Source of the DNA: Batillaria attramentaria
Taxonomy: Eukaryota > Mollusca > Gastropoda > Batillariidae
Assembly: GCA_018292915.2 (NCBI GenBank)
Contig: JACVVK020000322.1
Location: 1 to 64,000, forward strand
Reading direction: 5' to 3'
Length of the DNA: 64,000 nt
This document shows, piece by piece, positions 33,578 to 46,482 of the stretch. Position numbers and translations under genes: made by a program. Within the stretch, counting starts at the first letter, position 1; every line of letters begins with the position of its first letter. The notes beneath the pieces were generated by a model. It made no database searches and had not been told where the DNA came from. It saw only the letters and a program-made list of their open reading frames with translations.

Positions 33578-33699
33578 ACCATTCTGTCTAAGGAGGCCAA
33601 GTCATCAGTCTCTTATCTGTGATCTAACCTATGACCTTGTCAATTCTGCTTTCCCTAACAACAGTAGACATGAACATAAAGACACAACACAACAAAATC

Positions 33700-36600
33700 C
33701 TTGAAGCGTATTTATTCCGAAGCAAAAACTCTTTTCAGCTGTGTAATTACAAATCGGAAATCTCTTTTTATGAAATTCAGAACATAATTATTATGCTCGA
33801 CGCTGAGGCATACATAGCAAAAAATAATACCAACAATGACAATATTAATCTATACATCGCCTACTGAAGCACAAGTATTTCACGAACACAATTGCTCGAT
33901 CAGCTGTCATGGAGAGGCAAGATCAATTCATCTACCTCGGATCGTGTACGTAGCCACAGCCCTAACCAACCAAAAACATTCAATGAAAACAACACAGTAA
34001 CAACAAAAACAACAAAATGCATACAAAGCTCGAGATTTTTTTAAAATAAAAAATCCATGCATTAAGATTACAATGACTTAAAATATAGAAAAAACAACAT
34101 CTGCAGGCATTAAAATTTGTCAGCTGCTGTAGAAATCATAGAGGTGGAATGTAAACACAATCACAGCTTTGTGTGGTAAAGGAAATTTACAAATACATAT
34201 ATGAATATATGCAATTTGAAAGGAATGTCTAAGAAGTTCAAAACCCAGAGGGAGAGAGGAGATGATGATGATGATGATGATGATGGTGGGGCGATGATGA
34301 AACAATCAAGTTGATCAACGTCATGGCATTTCTGCACTCAGCCAATATATCTGTGAGAGAGAGAGAGAGAGAGAGAGCTGTTCATCTGTAACTAGGTTTG
34401 TGGCTACTCTGTACACACAATAACACGCAAATTCTCAATCGTCTCACAAGAGACTACCAAATTAAATACAATCCCACATTTTCTTGAAAATTTGGTTTCA
34501 CTGGCCATCTGATTAATTGTAAAAGAACTTAACAAAACGAGACAAAAGTACAATAATAACAAAGCTTAAAAAAAAAAAAAAAAACTCCTATAGCCGCTAT
34601 TTCAAGCAAAGTACCTGTCAGTTTGCAGTGCTTTAGAACCGAAGCTGTAAGTTTAACCACAAAAACCAAGACAATGTTTAGGTACTTCAAAGCAGTAAAT
34701 CCCGACTGCGGAAACACTAATATATAATACACACTCCAGGAAGAGGCAAACCGTTCATGCGCTCGGTGTGGTTCTGTTGACACCCACTTTAAACCGTTTT
34801 TCTTGCAAGATAAACGTGCTTGGCCACGATAGCTGTTTGAAAAGGCTGCCTCTTAGCGCGGCCCATACAATTCACGAGACCCTCATTCAGATGCATTTTG
34901 TATGAAACTGCATGCAATGTAATAAAATAGTCACTTCAATTTCATGACTTGATAGAAACAGGGGATAAAAAATAGATCAGCTTCCTTCATGCGAAATAGA
35001 AAATTCTTTCGGTTGTCCGTTCCGGTACAGGAGACTCAGTTTTCAAAAAGGCCTGCTCAGTGGCAGTCACGGCATATATTTGCAAATCAGCACCTTATAC
35101 AAAACGTTTTAAAAAAAATGGAGAAGAAAAAAAAAACTTGGCATCTCGTAACACAGCCGCCACACTGGAAAACACACGCTCGCTACACAAAGAGACGAAA
35201 AATAAACTAGGAACTATGAAAGGACTGTGCAGAAATGAGGAAAAACAAAAACAAAAAAACTAGTTGCAAGACCACTTCTAAAAATACAGACTCTTTCACG
35301 AGCCGCTCGCAGTAACAAGTCGTTCGAACAACCAACACCGTGGTCTGGAAAAAAAAGGACCTATGCACCTGCAAAATCACGTGGCGCTTACCCCCTTTTT
35401 TTCCCCAAACGACGGTGGGCATTCTAAGTAACCGTCTGACGCTGAAGCTCTCGCTTTGCGCAAAGAGTCTCACTGATACTGAAGATTTATACATGTATTT
35501 ACACAAGGTCAGGGACGCAAGGGTCTTTTCAAAGACAGAAAAGAGGGATGGGGGGGGGGGGGAGAAGAGGGGGTAGGGTCTGCCGTGGTGGTGTGGAAGG
35601 GGGGGGGGGGCGGAGCTTGAATGTAGATCAAACTTTGGCCCTGTCGGGATCTGAACGCACTATCTTTCGATCGGAGGTCCACCTTAGCTTATATCAACAT
35701 CTAACCCCACCCCCACCCCCCACCACCACCACCCAAATTCCACGAAAATACAAACTGGTTAAATAACTCTCCAGCAAGCCCTATGATTATTGTACCGTTT
35801 TGGGAACATATCATACGCGACGCGGCAAAGGAACTAAAACTCTGCTTGGGCTCAACCCGGCACGTTTTTTCTTGTCTCCTCCTATCAGTTCTTTGCGTTG
35901 TCATACAATTGTTTAATCTTGCACTAATAACAGTGTTTTCTCTGCGGCCATCAGGGCCGTGGAAAAGAGAATGGGGGTGGGGTTGGGGGGGGGGGGTGCA
36001 ATGGAATGTTACTGAAATGGAATGTTTTGTAAGTTCTCAGAAAACATACATGAAAACCGGTACATGTGGTCTTCCGGCTCATCTGACTCTCTCTTTACAT
36101 AATATAAAAATCTATTTTTGCGGTCTGTTCAGTTTACTCGTTTTTTGCAGTCCTTTCTTGGAATTGGTATCACGCCCAACTGCTTCTCTTTTTTCTTCAG
36201 CTGTTTTCGTGAACAAGAATGAGCAGCATTGAGTGGCCCATCTTCAACACACCAGTTCACGGTCTGCGTACGCAGTTCCTTGAAATCTGACGCGATCACG
36301 GCTGTGCAGTGTAACTTGAGATTCTCACTCTTTCTGAACGGGGCCCGTACAATTGTAAACCTCGTGCACTATTCAGAAAACACAATGGTGAACCCCCCAC
36401 AGAGTCCCACACAACCTTCCATAAAAGCATCGAACACCTTTTCAGTATATATGCATTGATTTTTGGCTCGCTTCGCACAAAAAAACACCTCTTGCGGACC
36501 ACAGGATTTGCGTAAACAGTACTTGTTCTGAACGCTTATAGAATATGTTCTGTTCAACTTCCTGTTAACATGGCGCATCTTGTGAAGCATCAATTTTGAG

Positions 36601-37808
36601 GATGTTACAGCAAAGGTAAGCTCCACTTCTGTGCCGTGTTGGTGTCAATTGACCTCGTGATCACTCAAGCGTTGTAACCACACAATAGTCGGTCTTCCGG
36701 CGGAGCTTGTATAAAATCCACACCCCCACAGCCCGCCGGGCAAACAGACGTACGTCACTGGTGATGCAAATCTGACGTAATTTTGTGCGTGTCATTGTGA
36801 AAATTACGTCACCTGTGACTCACCGTTGGCTACCTTTGGACATTTTGTGAATAACTGTCGGTCCCACGGCTACTATTCAGACCCTGTCTGCTTGACCATT
36901 AAGGCTCAATTTGTTTGCCTGGAGGTCAGTTTTAGGCAAGGCCCACTCTGGTTCGGACATTCTTCCCCAGTGACGAATTTAGCGAAATATGACGTCACGA
37001 TCTCTGATCTGCGTTTACAACCAGGCGCTATAATAGTTCTGACAGTTCTTTTGTCCAGAGATGCCGCAACTGAGCACACTAAACTTGGCATCACTTGCAA
37101 CCACAGCCCACACGTTTGTCCATTTGTTTCTCTAATACGGAAACCTGTAGAAAGACCCTGTTAAGCTCACGTGTGTATTGGTCAGTAAAGGAATAGTCTC
37201 CGTCACCAGTATACACATGTCATGGACAGATGCCGTATTTGTGTCTCTGTAGAAGAACCGAGTCTGCTATAAGATTTCGACGCATTGCTGAACTTGGCTC
37301 CATTCAAAGATATCACAGCTTCATACACCACTCCAGTTCATCTTTCTCTACAACTGTTTGGCAAATACTCTCTGGCACAGTTACTGTTTAATATCATGTA
37401 GCAATCTCGACGCTTCAGAAGTTCTCACAAAGCATAGTCACTGTTGATAGCAAGTGTACACTTTTTTTTAACCTTGCACACATCTCAAGTGCACTACACC
37501 TGATAACAAACTCCGTGCTTTGACCGTGAATGTTCGGGTCGATAATGTCCGAATGATTTAGGTCAGTGTTATAGTCTGCACTACAAGCACAATACCTCCA
37601 GGAACCAGTCCACAATGGTTTCCCAATGTCACACTGACCATGCTGTTACTGAAAAAAAAAAAAAACAACTCAAATTGTGGCTGGAGAATACCCCGCGTGC
37701 GGTGCTCTGAATAAGAGTTTTCTGTTCCATCACGCACTGTGATCAGTATGTGCAGCTAGCAATGGTCTGGTGAACGTTCTGGCCATGGAACAAACCTACA
37801 ACCAACGT
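33700..37808 (-). other. Probable 3'UTR of the Death-SH2 gene
   Basis: This 4.1 kb lacks coding potential. It is largely unique and low in transposons, unlike its surroundings. It contains a GA run (34353-34378), poly-G tracts (35550-35562, 35599-35610), a palindrome at 36773-36811, a possible second tRNA-like SINE fragment around 35628-35700 (minus strand) and a minus-strand AATAAA at 33716-33711. The extent is inferred only from that signal. Confidence 0.4.
33711..33716 (-). promoter_or_regulatory. Candidate poly(A) signal of the Death-SH2 gene
   Basis: TTTATT on the plus strand is AATAAA on the minus strand. It is followed on that strand by a GT-rich element (ttttgttgtgttgtgtc) at the expected distance, which is the classic arrangement of an animal cleavage site. 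Confidence 0.45.
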
Positions 37809-38976
37809 TCAGTGCTTTGTCCGTGAACTTTCTTGTCCGTAACGCACCGTCAGGGGTTTCCGAAGTCGCACGTGCGACAACCTGCTAGAGCCGCTGCGAC
37901 GCACCTCTCCCTCTGGCGTCCTGAAGGTCTTGGTGGGTTCCGACATGCTGTTGGACTGGTAGTGTGCCACCAGGGCCGCCAGGCTGCGGGATCTGAAGCC
38001 ACGCGGAAAGATGTAGAAGTAGATCTCTCCGTCTCTTTCTTCTGTTTCGTACACAGCGTAGTGTCGCACCGTTCTCAGATGGCTGTGACGAAAAACAACG
38101 TGGATAAAACGGCCTGCCTGCATACGCAACTGACTGACTGACTGACTAACTAACCAAACAGAAAAAAATATATCCCTGAGTATTTTTGGAAAAGGCCGAA
38201 TGTTCTGAAATTTAAAGACCTAATGAGTACAACAACAACAAAAAAATCACAGTTAAACAAACTTGTAAAATTCATAACCGAGGTAACTAAACACGTCTGA
38301 TAAATCTACGTTGTATGTTTGTATGTATGCATGTATGTGGTATACATGTAGGTATGTGTATTAGGTACACCCCATCCCATCCCATTCCATTCCATTATGT
38401 ACATTTGTATATTTGTACGTAGTATGTATGTATGTATGTATGTATGTATGTATGCATGAGTCCTGCAAAACGTGTGTGCGAGTGACTATGATGTATGTTG
38501 GCCAGTGTGGTGAGCTTGATGTATGTTAATTAAAAATTTTCTTGTTTCATGTACCCCCAACGGGGTTTTGAAATAAACTTTGACTTGACTTGACTTGACT
38601 TGACCAACCAGCCAACTGACTGACTGACTGGCTAACCAAGTAAGTGACTGACTATCTAACCAGCTAACTATCCAAGTACTTTGGGCACCATTTAGGCCAT
38701 GACACAATACCAATATTTACTAGTGATCAACCAGTCAGCCAAGTGGCTACCCAAGACATCTCCTTATTTATTCAACCAGCTTAGGCCGACTGCTAAAGAT
38801 TGTATACAAAGACCTGGTAAACAGCATTAAACAAATGTACTAGTTTGACAGATAGATAACAGCTAGCTCCTTCAATGTCCTCACCTGACTGAGATGACGT
38901 ATTTTCCGCCGGTGGAGTATCGCCAGACGATGAAGTTACCGTCTTCGTTGACGTGTCTAGACATTGTGCTCTCTAT
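37809..38976 (-). other. Exons 6-7 of the Death-SH2 gene: SH2 domain and C-terminus
   Basis: The domain begins at the end of exon 5 (GWCPTVTERT) and continues with DGNFIVWRYSTGGKYVISVS, the conserved VRHYAV (betaD HY), EIYFYIFPRGF and the helix-B signature RSLAALVAHYQ. This is the SH2 order W...G.F.V..S...Y.ISV...HY.V...F.SL..LV.HY. The betaB5 arginine of FLVR appears as W, with R one place later. A basic serine-rich tail of about 40 residues follows and ends SSRTKH. Confidence 0.8.
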
Positions 38977-39030
38977 CTGTGACAACAAAAACAACCTTTA
39001 TTTAGTACATAATGATACACACATAGTGTA

Positions 39031-39061
<31 letters not shown>

Positions 39062-39082
39062 CGCACGCACGCACACGCACGC

Positions 39083-39113
<31 letters not shown>

Positions 39114-40187
39114 ATCAGCGGACAATATCAGCTACACCAGAGAGCGTGGTAGACAGACAGACAGAGTGAAAGAGAAAGAGATTCAAACGCGTGACTCACC
39201 GTTCTCTCCGTGACAGTTGGACACCACCCAGCCACCTGCTGCAGCTCGGAGTCCGACAGTTCTCTATGCGGAGCGGCTCTATCTGCCGGGCGCCGGCGAC
39301 GGGCGAGACTCGGCGCCGCACCACTACCCGGCGACCTACTGTTGCTGCCGCTACTGCTGTTGCTGCTGCCCCGTTCCTCTGTCCTTGACGTCGGATCCGT
39401 CCGTGACCGTAACCTTCCTGGCGCGGACTTCGCGTCAGCAGCGTCGTTGTCAGGGTGATCCGGTACAGACTGAGGGTCAATGTAGGTGTAATGGCCAGTA
39501 AGGCTGGGGTCCTCGAAACACGACGTCAACATCATCTCCGGGATCGGCCGCCGGTTCCTCGGCTGGAGGTGTGGCTGTGATGCCGACGAGGTCAGGTCCG
39601 GAGCAGACATCTTCCTCATACCGCTGTCCAGAGAAAGCTCCATCTCGGCGTCCGAGTCCAGGCTGGGTGTGCAGTCCACCGGTAAACTGTCCAAGCGCAA
39701 GAAGGCCGGCAAGGAGGTGCGCGCCACTGGGGGCGACAAATTACCATTGTCCAGCTGCAAACTCCGCATGGGGGCGTCCCTGCCGCTGCCCGACATGTCC
39801 ATGTAACCGCCGTCATCCGCGGTAGCAGGGGAGGTGTCCCTCAGCCCGACCTGAGGCGACCCACCCTGATGATCCAGCACGAAGTACTGGTGAGGGGCGC
39901 TGCCACTGGGGACAAAGGCGACACTGTGCCCTACAAACGGGGAGGAGTAGGAGCAAGGGGGTGGACGGGTGGTGTCGAGTGACGGGGTGGAGGATCCGGA
40001 GGTGGGGTCCCATGAGCCGTTCTCCACCTGGGGAAAGAGCACGTGCAGCTGTTTTATCACCGACCGGGGCAAGGTGCTGAAATTAATGGCTAGCTGTGGC
40101 TAGCTGTGGTAAAAATACTTAATTTTCGTACTTTGATGTAAAAAGAAGACACCAGCACTCAGTACAAAAACAAATTTTGATTAAAAT

Positions 40188-40253
<66 letters not shown>

Positions 40254-42838
40254 CTAACTCAAACAAAAATAAGCTGACAAATAAACTAAGGGCAAAGAAA
40301 AACACAAACAAAAACCACCACCAACAAAAACACAAACAAAACACCACCAACAAAAACAGCAACAAAAACAACCACAAAACCGCATTAAAAAAACAACAGA
40401 ATCAAACCCCAAAACACCCGCACCCACCTGCAAGCTCTGCTCCTCCATAGGCTCCGCCTCATCCGTAATCAGTTTGGTGTGATGGACGGTGTGGTTGACG
40501 TACACTCCCTCCTCAATCCCCCCTCCAACGCTATGGCTCTTCTCATTGAGACTGGAGGCCATCAATGACGAATCACTCTCCATGGACAACAGAGCTGGAA
40601 ACACGGGCACTGAAGCGCTTCTCTGGAGCATCTGCTCACACTGTTTCTGGATAAACGAGTGCGGCATGTAGTCCGAACCCGCACCGCTATTGTCCCTTTC
40701 CGCGCCCTGAAAACTGTCCGAAAAGACGGACGAATCCTCCGGAAACTCGGAATTCGAGTCCGGGCTCACAGATCCGAACATCTGAGCGCCCAAGCGCTGT
40801 CGCCCGCTCGCAGTCGTTGTGGTGGCACAGGACGAGGTGGTGGCGGACGGGAACCCAGGGGAGGGGGTGCTGGGGGAAGGCGTGCTGGCCGTGGAGGGGT
40901 TGTTGCAGAAGCGGATGAGCATGGGGTGGTTGTGGGGGATGTAGTCCCCGCCGCACGGCCCGTTGCTCGAGTTCGACGAGGAGACGCCACCAACGTCCAC
41001 GTACGACTCGTCGTGCTCTTTCGGCTCCTGGGCGCCTAGGTTGCTGAAGCTCAGTTTCCCTTGTGGCAAGGCACAAGCACCTTCATTCCTCACACCCTCC
41101 TTCTGCAGGACGTGGCTCGTGGCAGCGAACTGCGGTTTGTTCAAACCCAGCGACGGAGAACCCACTCGGTGTGATGGTTCTCCTTGAAGTTTCGGAAACG
41201 TCGTGTCTCTGCGAGACATGGTCTGCTCGAAAGTGTCACGAAAGCCAAGGTCCGTCAGAGGCTGGTTGTTCAGCAGGTAATCCATGTCCACGTCCGACAC
41301 GGGCACGAAATGTGCCTGAGTGACCGGGGCTGCTGCAGCCGGGTTTAAGTTTTTGCATGGGCCGCAGGGCGGGGGAGGTAACATGAGCGGGGAGATGTAG
41401 TCTAGGTGTGGCTGGTGGGGTGGGGACATCCTCCGATTCAGATCAGTCCGGGGGGTGGTGGTGGTGGTGGTGGTGGTGATGGGCTGGTGGGACCCGGACA
41501 GGTCATTCTGGGGCATTATGTGGATGTTGGGACCCATGGCAATCTGAAGAGTCAAAATAAAATAAAATAAAATAAAATAAAATAAAATAAAATAAAATAA
41601 AATAACGTTATCTTCGAGCGTGATCATCTAAAGATTCCAATAACCATTACCAGGTGAAACTACACTCGACACATAAGTCACTGACCATCTTGCTGTTCCG
41701 GGTGTTGCAAAACAGCATTATAGTTCGCAATGTCTTTTAAGATGAGTAACCAGACTCCACAGTTGTGTGGTTCAAAGTTCCCACAAGTTTGTTTTCACAC
41801 AGCAACAAAAAAACGGTCACACATGTGTATGTTATAGTAAATTTGTGTAATCAGTGATTTCCTAACATTTTCACTAAGTTAACGAAATCACTGTTTCACT
41901 TGGGGATTGCAGGAAATCCCTTACACCTCCAGGGATTTCATGAAATCCCTACGTTCTTTTACACTATCTTACTGGCTGATTTTAATGAATTTTTATTTGC
42001 GTGTTGTGACCACTTTTATCGAACACGCTTCTGAGAGTGGGTGGGTGTTTGGGAGTTCAGCGTCCTTTTTCACCACGTAAGGGTGATATCAAAGACCGGG
42101 CAGCGAGAAAAAACGCCAGCACAAAAATCTGGCCCCAGCCGGCATTCGAACTCACGACCCGAGCATTGAGAATCCAACGCTCTACCATTCGGCCATCCCG
42201 GCTCCCCAAACACGATTCTAACAGCTCAGAAAAACGAAGAGCCGCGGCATACACGGAAGGAAGCAGTACTGCTTGTAGGCCCTAGCAACAGTTACTAAGG
42301 GCTACTGGAAAGGTCCGATACTTACAAAGTCGAGCTCTGGCGCATGGATGGCGGGGTTCTTGGCGAAAGTGAGGCTGACGTTGGCCGGCGAGTTGCACGG
42401 TGAAGGACGTATGTTCAGGTCCAGGGTTCTTGTGCCGGTTGTCACCACAGGGGGAGGAGGGTGGGCATGGGGCAACGTCTCCAGGGTGGGGAACTGGTGC
42501 TGGGACGGGTCCGACAGGGTACCGTAGATCAGGCTGTAGCTGTCTGGGTTGGGCTGCGAGCGCTTTTTTAGTGTCAGCTGTGCTCCCTATTGAACAGACA
42601 TGGATGGAGGTTGAAACAGGTGGGTGAGCCAGCAGTCGTGGTTATAGAAAGGCATTGCCGTAGCAGAAGTCACTCTCACAGAATAAAAAGTGTTTGAGAT
42701 AAACGGTGTAGTTTTTCTGTCAGTGAACTTCCTAAAGATTAAGAGTTCTTCGTGTACAGACACGTAATAACTAGTTACAATAGGTTTAGAAATAGGGAGT
42801 AAATCATGGACAAATAAACCACACACACACACACACAC

Positions 42839-42887
<49 letters not shown>

Positions 42888-43385
42888 GAAGAAGAAGAAG
42901 AAGAAGAGGAAGACGAAGAAACAGAAGAAGAAACAAAACAAACGAGAAAAAAAACAGAATAAAATAATAAGAAAAAAAAACTTGGCTTGTTCATCATACC
43001 TGCAGCTCTCCAGCAGGTGTTTCCCAGTTGATGGTGAGCTTAGGTCCAACGATGTCGTAATAGTACACGCCTGGCTGCAGCACGTTCTCTAGTGAAGCGT
43101 AAAGTGGTGCGCTTTTCTCTGTCCGGATGCGCAAAAATCTCTGACCCTCGTCGTCCGCTATGATCATCACTGAGAGATTCATCACGTACAGTTCTGTGAC
43201 GGGAGAAGCAGAGAAAGAAGACAATGGTTAGCGATAATTATACATGCAGGAACGATCAAGTGAAGTACAGAAAACTTACATGGTTGATGGTCCAGCGTTC
43301 CATATTCCTATGTGGCTAGGTCAACCATGTCCACGTAGAGAGGTTTTCTCCGAGGCTAAACGTTTATTCCGCATTAACACACACA

Positions 43386-43451
<66 letters not shown>

Positions 43452-43807
43452 ATGATGATTTGGCAACATTTACTGGTTGAGGGCGGTGACGAGGTGTTTT
43501 TTTCAGTTTTATTTTGAAGGATGGTTTTGTGTCTGCATAATTATCTGATTGATGCTGGGAGATCATTCCAACATGTCGGGCCCTGGTGTGAATAACTACG
43601 CTGACCAAAGGTCTTTGTCAGGACATGAAGGATGCGGGGTTTCGGTGTTTCGGTGTAATGTGTAATCTGTATGCATGTATCCGTGAGTGTGAGTGAGTGT
43701 CCATGAATTTACTTGTGTGCGTCCACTGATGTGTTCAGTCTAATGGCCTTTCGAGAGTTGTGGGTAAGTTCACGTTCTTCCATATACGCTGCCGTCAGTG
43801 GTACTGT

Positions 43808-43893
<86 letters not shown>

Positions 43894-46266
43894 TGAGAGA
43901 GAGTGAGAGAGAGAGATAGAGACAGACAGACAGACAGACAGAGAGGCGCTGATGAACGAGGGGCTCTTGCCACCCGTGACGGCAGCAACCCCCCCCCCCC
44001 CCCCCCCCCCGAATCGGCAAAGCTGGCCCCGCCACCAAACAGCACCACAATCCGTCGCGACAACACTGAAGCAACAACACCCGAGTGATAATACGGTTGC
44101 GGTTAGTCGGGTGTAACAGCAAACTGAGGGGGGCAAACCCCAAGCTGCCTCATTTAAATTAAACTGTCTCCTGTGACCCGAAACGTTTAAGTCAGGATCG
44201 GCTCACAGGAGGTATTGAAACGAACGTTTTGGCGACAGGGCCAGAGTGCGTGCCACATCGCCTAAATAACGCTCATTTGGTATAGTTCGCCCGCTAGGGG
44301 GTGCAAATGTATCCCGGTCATATGCACGGGGAGAAATGTTCTCCAGCTCTCCACACAACGGGGCGATTGTATCGTATGCTTCCGAGTCCGGTCAGTTCTC
44401 GCGCTATTTCTCGCGCTATTTTCATCGAAAGGCTCGTTTCCGGAAAACGAAACGGTTCCAAATTACAACAGATAAAATACACGCACATATATCATCACCA
44501 TCTGAAGGATACTTTCCTTTAATGCTTTCGTATGTTACATTCGTAAACAAAGTTAGCTGTCACGTGACTTCAACTCGCGAGACCCATATCCAGGATACAT
44601 TTGCACCCGCGCAGCTGGTGTACATTTGCTCCCCGTGCAAGTGACACGTATGCATTTGCACCCCCTATCAGGCGAACTATACCAACTGAGCCTAAATAAC
44701 GCCCGTGATATATCACATGCGCGTGTCGCTGGGGGGGGGGGGGGGAAGAAGCACCCACCACACACATATCGCTGTCAGCTTCGGTACTTTCCAAGTAGAG
44801 TGCAAGGCTTTGTTCTCAGAACTATTAAAATTTGGGTCGACCCAGTAGCAGCTACATTACTGACACAGTTCATTACACAGCCCCAAAATCCAAACTCAAA
44901 CCTGAGGTGGGCTGTGTGCTCACAGTACGCACCAGTGATTTTCACCGGGCTGAGTCGTGAACTGTGCAGCCGTAAATCAAGCCCTTCAAGCGAGGACAAC
45001 ACGCCACAAAACTACGCTGCAGCCCTGGGTGACGTCGGCACGCCTATTGTTATCTGGAAAAAAGGCTCAACCGTGTGTCAAATCCACGACACCTAGTTCC
45101 TTTTTCCAGATATGACGGTGGACGTGTCAACACTGACCTACTTGTGCACCAAGCGTATACATCAACACCGTAAGTTTGTCGTGATCAGCAGTACAGACAA
45201 CGTACACTGTACATTGGCCCTCAAGAACGTAAAGACCTTTCGTTTGACTTCAGTGAAGCAATTCCGCAGTCTAAGCAAAGAATAGACTCAGAATCTGAAC
45301 ATATATCACACGTGTAATACGTACGACGTCAAACAGAGGGCATGAGCTACTCATAAGACGAATGTGTTAGTGTTGCGTCCGCTTTTGACTTTAAGTCTGT
45401 AAGTTCAAGTATTTACGCCAGAAGAATATGTCGCATTTATGGACTGGGTTCTTCGGGTTTTTGTCAGCGTCTTCTGCGATGTTTTGAACAGTCTCACACC
45501 TATGGAACGGATACTAGCAGAAACATGTAACGACGCACACAGTATACAATGTAATGTAATATATAATAAACTATTCACACTTGTATGTATACATGTCTCT
45601 GACACCGTATGTTTTCAACAGTTCGGCACCAGTCGCCACCCTTCCCCACGCCCCCCCCCCCTTCCACCTGGTGACATGGCCGGGCATGGACAAAAACAAC
45701 AACACCACCAACAACAACAACAACAAAAGGTGAAGTATTTTCTTTAATTTCTCTTCCTGTCTCTTTTCACGATTACTTTCTGTGGATTAGTCTGTACTGA
45801 GAATACGAGCAAAAGCATGTGTGAAAACAATGAATACGACCCTCTCCTACCGCTGCTTCGAAATAAATTATCATTATCGCTATCTCTCACAAATCAGTGC
45901 ATAAAAGCCAGTTTTCACTGCAGGATCAAGTGCGCCGTAATTATCCTACTGTGGTGACAGCAGCAAGAAGTTGGCTAGACACATTCACGTGTCGGGCAAG
46001 GCGGATGTCGGTACGTGGTTTTCTAAGAAACTCATTTTGTATTTAATAGTCAAACATAGATCCGGTTCGTGTGAACCTGTCAGGTGAAGAGAGAGAGAGG
46101 GGGAGGGGGGGGGGAGTTTAACGTCCTTTTCCATCACGTATGGGTGACACCAAAGACGGGGCAACGAGAAAAAAGGCCAGCGCAAATATTTGGCCCCAGC
46201 CAGGATACGAACTCACGACCCGAGCACTGAAAGACTAACGCTCTACCATTCGGCTGTCCCGGCTCC

Positions 46267-46322
<56 letters not shown>

Positions 46323-46418
46323 GATAGAGACAGACAGAGTGAGACAGACAGACAGACAGGCAGACAGAGAGAGACACACACAGACGGACAGAGAGAGAGA
46401 GAGACAGAGTGAGTGAGT

Positions 46419-46482
<64 letters not shown>

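Larger units (their letters stand above)
30941..33699. other. Intergenic region between the convergent genes
   Basis: Contains a GT microsatellite (31803-31847), a C-rich tract (31885-31915), a hairpin at 32633-32706, a Tigger-like remnant (33255-33480) and a SINE tail (33490-33577). No gene was seen. Confidence 0.5.
39200..42586 (-). other. Exons 3-5 of the Death-SH2 gene: disordered tyrosine-docking region
   Basis: Exon 3 (42586-42326), exon 4 (41543-40428) and exon 5 (40027-39200) encode 735 residues of low-complexity S/T/P/N-rich chain. It includes an (ACC)n-coded threonine run near 41459-41480. Spaced tyrosine motifs include YISP, DYLL, YVDV, YIPH, YMPH, YVNH, YMDM (codons starting at 39805) and YIDP. 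YxxM is the PI3K p85 SH2 consensus and YxN the Grb2 SH2 consensus, so this looks like a phosphotyrosine platform in the style of IRS, Gab or BCAP, without sequence homology that I can see. Confidence 0.8.
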
